From contig CACAIK010000005.1 in the NCBI GenBank assembly GCA_902532525.1, positions 1 to 64,000 on the forward strand: a stretch of 64,000 nt of DNA. Direction: 5' to 3'. Origin of the DNA: an uncultured Pelagibacteraceae bacterium. Lineage in GTDB: Bacteria > Pseudomonadota > Alphaproteobacteria > Pelagibacterales > Pelagibacteraceae. Made by a program: the position numbers and the translations under genes. Below the pieces are notes generated by a model. The model saw only the letters and a program-made list of their open reading frames with translations, was not told where the DNA came from and did no database searches. Shown here piece after piece: positions 57,940 through 64,000 of this stretch. Within the stretch, counting starts at the first letter, position 1. The number at the start of each line of letters is the position of its first letter.

Positions 57940-58629
57940 CTAAATACTCTTACCCAATTTAATTTTGTATGAAACACCCATTGTTGAAGTTATAAAAGCT
58001 TGATTAATTAAATCACCTTTAATTGTATTATTTAATTTTTCTTTTTCTAAAGCATCTATTACTGCATTAAAATTCATAATTAATTTATCGTCATCAAAAG
58101 ATTTATTACCAATGCTCACACCTATATTTCCATCCTTGTCGTTTCTTATTTCAACTTGACCAGATTTTGCATCTGTTACAGCTTTTTTTATATCATTAGT
58201 TACTGATCCTAATTTCGGATTAGGCATTAATCCTTTTGGACCAAGAACTTTTCCTAATTTTGAAAGTTTAATCATCATGCCTGGTGTACATATTAATTTT
58301 TCAAAATTTAAATTCCCAGACTTTATTTCTTCTATAAATTCATCACCACCAACAACCTCGGCTCCTGCATCTTTTGCTTCTTGTGATTTATTATCTTCAC
58401 ATACAACTCCTACTTTGATTTTTTTTAAACTTCCACCTGGTAAATTAATAACTGTTCTTATATTAATTTCGCTTTTCTTTTGTTTATTATTGATTTGTAA
58501 ACTTAAATCTAAGGACTCATCAAATTTCGTTGTACAATTTTGTTTTAAAATAGGAATTAATTTGTCCACAGCTTCGGCTTGCAAATTCCTAGTTTTTTCT
58601 GGTAATTTTTTATATCTTTTAGATGACAT
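57940..58629 (-). CDS. rplA: 50S ribosomal protein L1
   Basis: GLMPNPKLGSVTNDIKKAV. Confidence 0.97.
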   Translation of the reverse strand: MSSKRYKKLPEKTRNLQAEAVDKLIPILKQNCTTKFDESLDLSLQINNKQKKSEINIRTVINLPGGSLKKIKVGVVCEDNKSQEAKDAGAEVVGGDEFIEEIKSGNLNFEKLICTPGMMIKLSKLGKVLGPKGLMPNPKLGSVTNDIKKAVTDAKSGQVEIRNDKDGNIGVSIGNKSFDDDKLIMNFNAVIDALEKEKLNNTIKGDLINQAFITSTMGVSYKIKLGKSI

Positions 58630-59057
58630 TATTCTACCACCTCTATACCCATTGATCTTGCGGATCCCGCAATTATTTTTGCAGCCTCATCAACGTCATG
58701 CGCATTTAAATCTGCCATTTTTTTTTCTGCTATTTCTTTTAATTGTTTTTTTGAAATTTTAGCAACAATATTTCTGCCTGGTTCCTTAGATCCACTTTTT
58801 AGTTTCACTGCCTCTTTAATAAAATGAGAAGCTGGAGGTGATTTAATAACAAAATCAAACTTTTTATCTTTATATACAGTAATTATTACTGGAACTGGTT
58901 TTCCTGCAAATGATTTTGTTTTTTCATTAAATGCTTTGCAAAAATCCATTATATTAATTCCTCTTTGTCCAAGCGCAGGACCAACTGGTGGAGCTGGGTT
59001 TGCCTGACCCCCGTTTATCTGTAATTTTATGTATCCAACTACTTCTTTCTTTGCCAT
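58629..59057 (-). CDS. rplK: 50S ribosomal protein L11
   Basis: [37 protein letters not shown]. Confidence 0.98.
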   Translation of the reverse strand: MAKKEVVGYIKLQINGGQANPAPPVGPALGQRGINIMDFCKAFNEKTKSFAGKPVPVIITVYKDKKFDFVIKSPPASHFIKEAVKLKSGSKEPGRNIVAKISKKQLKEIAEKKMADLNAHDVDEAAKIIAGSARSMGIEVVE

Positions 59058-59587
59058 TAGCTTGCCTTTTCTACTTGACTATATTCTAAATCAACTGGTG
59101 TAGGTCTTCCAAATATTGATACGGAAACTTTTAATCTTAATTTCTCTTCATCTATATCTTCTACAAGACCACTAAATGAAGCAAAAGGTCCATCGATAAC
59201 TTGTACCTTTTCACCTACATTATATTCAACACCTGATTTTGGTTGTACAACACCATCTTTTATTTGGCCAAGTATTTTTTCTATTTCCTTCTCTGAAACA
59301 GGTATTGGGGTTCCTTTAGTTCCTAAAAAACCACTTACCTTTTTCAAATTTTTAATTAAATGGTAAATGGTATTGTCCATTTCACTTTTTAATAAAATGT
59401 ATCCAGGAAAATATTTTTTCTTTCTTTGAACTCTCTTTCCTCTCTTGACCTCAGTTATATCATGCGTTGGAACAATAATTTCCTCAATTTTATCAGAAAG
59501 ATTGGCTTTTGTTGCCTCCTCTTTAATTTCCTGAGCAACCTTATTTTCAAAGCTTGAATGAGATTGTACGATATACCAATTTTTCAT
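59057..59587 (-). CDS. nusG: Transcription termination/antitermination protein NusG
   Basis: [46 protein letters not shown]. Confidence 0.97.
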   Translation of the reverse strand: MKNWYIVQSHSSFENKVAQEIKEEATKANLSDKIEEIIVPTHDITEVKRGKRVQRKKKYFPGYILLKSEMDNTIYHLIKNLKKVSGFLGTKGTPIPVSEKEIEKILGQIKDGVVQPKSGVEYNVGEKVQVIDGPFASFSGLVEDIDEEKLRLKVSVSIFGRPTPVDLEYSQVEKAS

Positions 59588-59778
59588 TACAGATTAACCT
59601 TTAAAACTAATTCTAAAAAAAATTGCAGAACTTGATCTAATAAAAGAAAAAATAAAGCAGCTACAATTGCCATTGCAACAACCATTAAAGAACCTTGAAT
59701 AACCTCTTTTCCTGTTGGCCAAGTAACTTTAAAAGCTTCTTGCTTTACATCCTGAATAAATTTAAGCGGGTTTTTCAT
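59587..59778 (-). CDS. secE: Preprotein translocase SecE
   Basis: MKNPLKFIQDVKQEAFKVTWPTGKEVIQGSLMVVAMAIVAALFF; start reset from ORF-track 59817, which lies inside the tRNA. Confidence 0.94.
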   Translation of the reverse strand: MKNPLKFIQDVKQEAFKVTWPTGKEVIQGSLMVVAMAIVAALFFLLLDQVLQFFLELVLKVNL

Positions 59779-59787
59779 AATTTTTTT

Positions 59788-59863
59788 TGGCAGGAGCGGA
59801 GGGAATCGAACCCCCAACCTCCGGTTTTGGAGACCGGCGCTCTACCAATTGAGCTACACTCCT
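59788..59863 (-). tRNA. tRNA-Trp (anticodon CCA)
   Basis: Reverse complement aggagtgtagctcaattggtagagcgccggtctccaaaaccggaggttgggggttcgattccctccgctcctgcca. Confidence 0.97.
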
Positions 59864-59870
59864 ATGGAGT

Positions 59871-61061
59871 TTACTCTATAATTTTAGTTACTACTCCGGC
59901 TCCTACTGTTCTACCACCCTCTCTTATGGCAAAATTTAACTTTTCAGCCATTGCAATAGGTGTAATTAATTTTACTGTAAATTTAGCATCATCACCTGGC
60001 ATTACCATTTCTGTGCCTGCAGGCAACTCAACTTCACCTGTAACATCAGTTGTCCTAAAATAAAACTGAGGTCTGTATTTGGTGAAGAAAGGTGTATGTC
60101 TTCCTCCCTCTTCTTTTTTTAACACATATGCTTGTGCCTCAAATTTAGTATGTGGAGTAATTGAAGCTGGTTTGCACAATACTTGTCCTCTTTCTACATC
60201 GGTTCTCTCAACACCTCTTAACAAAGCTCCAATATTATCTCCAGCCTCTCCAGAATCTAATAGTTTTCTAAACATTTCTACACCTGTACAAACAGTTTTT
60301 TTTGTTTCTCTGATTCCAACTATTTCAATCTCATCTCCAGTTTTAATTACACCAGATTCTACTCGACCAGTTACAACTGTTCCTCGTCCTGAAATTGAGA
60401 ACACATCCTCAACAGGCATAAGGAAATCTTTATCCTTTGGTCTATCTGGTTGAGGTATGAATTCATCAACAGATTTCATAAGTTCCATTATTGAGTTTTT
60501 TCCTATTTCATCGTCCCTACCTTCTACAGCTGCTAAAGCAGAACCTTTAATAATAGGAGTTTTATCACCAGGAAATTTATATGATGTTAGTAAATCTTTT
60601 ATTTCTTCCTCAACAAGTTCTATCATTTCTTTATCATCAACTTGATCAACTTTATTTAAATAAACAACAATAGCCGGAACACCAACTTGTCTTGCCAAAA
60701 GAATATGCTCTCTTGTTTGTGGCATTGGGCCATCTGCAGCATTCACAACTAAAATTGCACCATCCATTTGTGCGGCACCTGTAATCATATTTTTTACATA
60801 GTCTGCGTGTCCTGGACAATCTACGTGTGCATAGTGTCTTTTTTCAGTTTCATATTCAACGTGAGCAGTTGAAATTGTAATTCCTCTTTCTTTTTCCTCT
60901 GGGGCTTTATCAATTTGATCATAAGCAGTAAATTGTGCACCGCCTGACTCTGCTAATACTTTTGTGATCGCAGCAGTTAATGTTGTTTTACCGTGATCGA
61001 CATGACCAATGGTACCAATATTACAGTGCGGTTTATTTCTTACGAACTTTTCTTTTGACAT
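59871..61061 (-). CDS. tuf: Elongation factor Tu
   Basis: [29 protein letters not shown]; full length 396 aa. Confidence 0.99.
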   Translation of the reverse strand: MSKEKFVRNKPHCNIGTIGHVDHGKTTLTAAITKVLAESGGAQFTAYDQIDKAPEEKERGITISTAHVEYETEKRHYAHVDCPGHADYVKNMITGAAQMDGAILVVNAADGPMPQTREHILLARQVGVPAIVVYLNKVDQVDDKEMIELVEEEIKDLLTSYKFPGDKTPIIKGSALAAVEGRDDEIGKNSIMELMKSVDEFIPQPDRPKDKDFLMPVEDVFSISGRGTVVTGRVESGVIKTGDEIEIVGIRETKKTVCTGVEMFRKLLDSGEAGDNIGALLRGVERTDVERGQVLCKPASITPHTKFEAQAYVLKKEEGGRHTPFFTKYRPQFYFRTTDVTGEVELPAGTEMVMPGDDAKFTVKLITPIAMAEKLNFAIREGGRTVGAGVVTKIIE

Positions 61062-61102
61062 TACTTATTTACCTCTTTTATTTTATCTTTAATTTAATTT
61101 TT

Positions 61103-61176
61103 TGGAGCGGGTAAAGGGAATCGAACCCTTACATCCAGCTTGGAAGGCTAGCGTTCTACCATTGAACTACACCCGC
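61103..61176 (-). tRNA. tRNA-Gly (anticodon UCC)
   Basis: Reverse complement gcgggtgtagttcaatggtagaacgctagccttccaagctggatgtaagggttcgattccctttacccgctcca. Confidence 0.97.
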
Positions 61177-61218
61177 AACACCCAAGTACACTCCTCGTCA
61201 TAAAAAATATTTATTGAA

Positions 61219-61304
<86 letters not shown>

Positions 61305-61362
61305 TTAACAAAGTTTTAGGGGGAAGCACCCCATGTTCAATAAAGCTTTAAACAACATGCGT

Positions 61363-61390
61363 TTTATATATTTTTATTGTACAAATGCAA
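61363..61390 (-). promoter_or_regulatory. Candidate promoter for tRNA-Tyr/tRNA-Gly/tuf transcription unit
   Basis: Reverse strand TTGCAT-N16-TATAAA upstream of tRNA-Tyr. Confidence 0.5.
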
Positions 61391-61443
61391 TACGTGAAAT
61401 ATAGGAAAATAGCTCAAAAAATAGTCTAAATTCAACAATTATT

Positions 61444-62187
61444 ATGAACAAATCATCTTTTTTTATAGTTGGAAAACATGCGGTTATAGAGGCATTAAAA
61501 AATCCCAAAAGAAAAGTTTTAAAAATTTTTCTTACTGAGGAAAGTAAAAAAAATATACACAGAGTAAGTTCAAGAAAAAATCTTCTTAAAGATTTAAAAA
61601 TTTATTACAAAACTCGAAAAGAACTTGATAAATACTGTTCGAAAGATGGAATTACTCATCAAGGATATGTTGCTGAAATAGAACATTTTGAAAAAATTAA
61701 CTTAAAAGAATTTATTAAAATAAATAACGATTTAACTTTTGCTTGTTTGGATGAGGTAACAGATCCTAGAAATATAGGCTCTATAATTCGAAGTGCTGCA
61801 TCATTTGATATCGACGGAATAATTATTAAAGAGAGACATTTTCCATCAGAAAGCAAGCTTATGTACAAATCTGCTAGTGGATGCATGGAGCATATAAATA
61901 TATTTGAAGTATCAAATATAAATACCACTCTTAAATATTTAAGAGAAAATAATTTTTGGATTTATGGTTTTGAAGCAAAAAGTGAAAAAAAATTTAATGA
62001 TATTAAATGGGATGGAAATAACATTTTACTTTTTGGTTCAGAAGGATTTGGTATGAGAGAATATACAAAAAAATATACAGATTTTACAGTGAAAATAGAT
62101 ATAAATAAAAATATAGAGAGTTTAAATATATCTAATAGTGCTGCAATAGTTTTTCATCACATAAATCAATATAAAAATAAAACTTGA
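61444..62187 (+). CDS. rlmB: TrmH/SpoU-family RNA 2'-O-methyltransferase (RlmB-like)
   Basis: FFIVGKHAVIEALKNPKRKV; LDEVTDPRNIGSIIRSAASFDIDGII; LLFGSEGFGMRE. Confidence 0.9.
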   Translation: MNKSSFFIVGKHAVIEALKNPKRKVLKIFLTEESKKNIHRVSSRKNLLKDLKIYYKTRKELDKYCSKDGITHQGYVAEIEHFEKINLKEFIKINNDLTFACLDEVTDPRNIGSIIRSAASFDIDGIIIKERHFPSESKLMYKSASGCMEHINIFEVSNINTTLKYLRENNFWIYGFEAKSEKKFNDIKWDGNNILLFGSEGFGMREYTKKYTDFTVKIDINKNIESLNISNSAAIVFHHINQYKNKT

Positions 62188-62220
62188 TAATATTAAAAAT
62201 CGTAATACAAAACTCTACGT

Positions 62221-62296
62221 GCCCTTGTAGCTCAGCTGGTAGAGCAATTGATTTGTAATCAATAGGTCCGCGGTTCGAGTCCGTGCGGGGGCACCA
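62221..62296 (+). tRNA. tRNA-Thr (anticodon UGU)
   Basis: gcccttgtagctcagctggtagagcaattgatttgtaatcaataggtccgcggttcgagtccgtgcgggggcacca. Confidence 0.95.
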
Positions 62297-63067
62297 TTAA
62301 TTGATATCGTTTCTTAATTGTTCAATTTTAATTTTTTTCTGAAGACTTCTATTTTTATCAAATAACAGATTAAATTTAATTTTTTTATTTGTTTTTATAT
62401 ATATTGATTTTGCATTTCTAACTTCAATATTATCTGCGACAGCACTTATAGGTCTCTTTAAATAATTTAAATTCTTAATTGTAATTTTAGATTTATCACT
62501 TACTATTTTTCCTTTCCATCTTCTTGGTCTAAAAGCACTTATTGGACTTATAGATAATTTTTTAGAATCTAAGCTTAAAATAGGTCCATGAACTGAAAGA
62601 TTGTAAGCCGTACTTCCAGCAGGAGTTGACACCAAAACACCGTCAGAAATTAAATGTTTGATAATTTGTTTTTTGCCGTTTGAAATAGTTAAAGATGCAG
62701 TTTGCCTGCTTTGTCTTAGAACTGAGATTTCGTTAATTGCAATACATTTTTTTATAATATTTGATTTATTTTTTACACTCATCTCTAATGGAGATATTGA
62801 GACTAATCTTCCTTCAATTAAATTTTTATAGTTTGTTTTTTCAGAAAATTTATTCATGAGGAAACCATAATTTCCCGAATTTATTCCATAAAAAGGTTTT
62901 TTGTATTTATTATATTTTTTTAATGTTTCGAGCATAAAACCATCACCACCTATCACAATTATTAAATTAGATTTTGACAAAGAATATGCCTTTATTCTTT
63001 TTAAGACCGCATTTTTAATTTTAGATGATCTAGAATTTTTGTCTGAAACTATAAAAGGATAAACCAT
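62297..63067 (-). CDS. nadK: NAD kinase
   Basis: LIIVIGGDGFMLETLKKY; FYGINSGNYGFLMN; STPAGSTAYNLSVHGPIL; start reset to ATG at 63067 because the ORF-track start lies in tRNA-Leu. Confidence 0.93.
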   Translation of the reverse strand: MVYPFIVSDKNSRSSKIKNAVLKRIKAYSLSKSNLIIVIGGDGFMLETLKKYNKYKKPFYGINSGNYGFLMNKFSEKTNYKNLIEGRLVSISPLEMSVKNKSNIIKKCIAINEISVLRQSRQTASLTISNGKKQIIKHLISDGVLVSTPAGSTAYNLSVHGPILSLDSKKLSISPISAFRPRRWKGKIVSDKSKITIKNLNYLKRPISAVADNIEVRNAKSIYIKTNKKIKFNLLFDKNRSLQKKIKIEQLRNDIN

Positions 63068-63070
63068 TAG

Positions 63071-63156
63071 TGGTGCCCTCGGCCAGACTCGAACTGGCAC
63101 TCCCAAAAGGGCAAGGATTTTAAGTCCTTTGTGTCTACCAATTTCACCACGAGGGC
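63071..63156 (-). tRNA. tRNA-Leu (anticodon UAA)
   Basis: Reverse complement gccctcgtggtgaaattggtagacacaaaggacttaaaatccttgcccttttgggagtgccagttcgagtctggccgagggcacca. Confidence 0.96.
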
Positions 63157-63200
63157 ATTTATAAAGTTCATCGTTATATATATTAAAATTTATATCTCAA

Positions 63201-64000
63201 CTATATTAAATTGTATTGATATTCTCTAGCTTCAATTATTTCTTTATGTAAATTTATCTCAACATCATCCAATCTTATAAATTGATCTTTCATTATGTCA
63301 TTCTTTAAGACTGCATTATCAGTATAACCCATAGGTAAAATTCTTTCTTGTTTAGATCTTTTGGATGAAATCAACCTTCCCCTTGCACAATAACCCCCTT
63401 CTCCATCAAGTTTTTGACCTGCCTTTAAATTTTTTTTTGCGACACTAGCTATCTCAGCATTAAAGTTTTTTGTATGACCTGTAGCCTTTTTATCAAGCAC
63501 TATAGAGTAAATTGATTGAGCTAATTCTAATCCAATATAATGATAAGGCCTCCAAATAGCTGAATAACTTCCAGAGGAATCTGTTACCATTCCATAGTCT
63601 TTAAAACAGTTTTTCACATACTCATTTTGAGCTTTAATAACAATATACACTCCCCATCTAAGATCATTAGGGATATCTTTTTTATCTAAATCTATGCTTG
63701 AAATAACTTCTACTTGACCAGAGTGATCTAATAAACCTCCCTCTGATTTTGGAATTAATTTTTTAGCAATGTCATAAACTCCGATTGGAGGATATGTTAA
63801 TCCACTATTTGGACATTTTAAGTCTGTAGCATTGCTAACAGCACACATTTCTATTGATGATTTATCCCCACATAAAAAACTATTAAACATTTTAGGATTC
63901 ATCCCAGATTCATTTTCAGCTCTTTCTTTAGTTAAACCATAATGTCCCCAAACAGTTTCTGGTGTCGAATATTCAAATGATGGATGATATTTAGTTCCTT
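63201..64000 (-). CDS. SAF-domain / homoserine dehydrogenase-like oxidoreductase, C-terminal part (runs off window)
   Basis: Frame stays open past the ORF-track ATG (63902) to the window end (...KGTKYHPSFEYSTPETVWGHYGLTKERAENESG-MNPKMFN...); C-terminal VAKKNLKAGQKLDGEGGYCARGRLIS resembles a SAF domain. Confidence 0.65.
   Translation of the reverse strand, partial: GTKYHPSFEYSTPETVWGHYGLTKERAENESGMNPKMFNSFLCGDKSSIEMCAVSNATDLKCPNSGLTYPPIGVYDIAKKLIPKSEGGLLDHSGQVEVISSIDLDKKDIPNDLRWGVYIVIKAQNEYVKNCFKDYGMVTDSSGSYSAIWRPYHYIGLELAQSIYSIVLDKKATGHTKNFNAEIASVAKKNLKAGQKLDGEGGYCARGRLISSKRSKQERILPMGYTDNAVLKNDIMKDQFIRLDDVEINLHKEIIEAREYQYNLI

Noticed and set aside
58277-58762. 161-aa ORF antisense to rplA/rplK
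   Set aside because: Antisense of certain r-protein genes; no domain.
60079-60453. 124-aa ORF antisense to tuf
   Set aside because: Antisense shadow ORF of a highly conserved gene.
61319-61338. GGGG-AAGCA-CCCC mini-hairpin between the tRNA-Tyr gene and its promoter
   Set aside because: 4-bp stem in a tRNA leader, probably trimmed by RNase P; too weak to claim a function.

Overview
This 64-kb window looks like low-GC alphaproteobacterial chromosome, most consistent with the SAR11/Pelagibacterales group (inferred from gene content, extreme compaction and AT-richness). It is essentially all core genome. In order it holds: recO(partial)-rnc-lepB-acpS-pdxJ-pyrE-rsh-folK-smpB-dapA; slt; tRNA-Ser; a sarcosine oxidase operon soxBDAG; MATE/trhO/O-methyltransferase/gatBAC; ruvX-pyrB-pyrC-plsY-topA-ridA; ugd-galU; panC; mgtE; lipB; rluC; then a ~29-kb same-strand transcription/translation supercluster (rplQ-rpoA-...-secY-...-rpsJ-fusA-rpsG-rpsL-rpoC-rpoB-rplLJAK-nusG-secE-tRNA-Trp-tuf-tRNA-Gly-tRNA-Tyr); rlmB-type methylase; tRNA-Thr; nadK; tRNA-Leu; and a partial SAF-domain protein. 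I see no mobile element, CRISPR array, rRNA or defence/secondary-metabolism island. I did not find a clearly new multi-gene system. The most notable signals are: soxA split by a frame change exactly at a G9 homopolymer; a perfect 9-bp hairpin with the pyrB ATG in its loop; a 35-bp near-palindrome just upstream of soxB; twin UUU-loop hairpins at the rplJ 3' end; zero or negative spacing at every convergent boundary; nadK starting 3 nt after a tRNA 3' end; and an Rsh that appears to lack its helical/RIS region.
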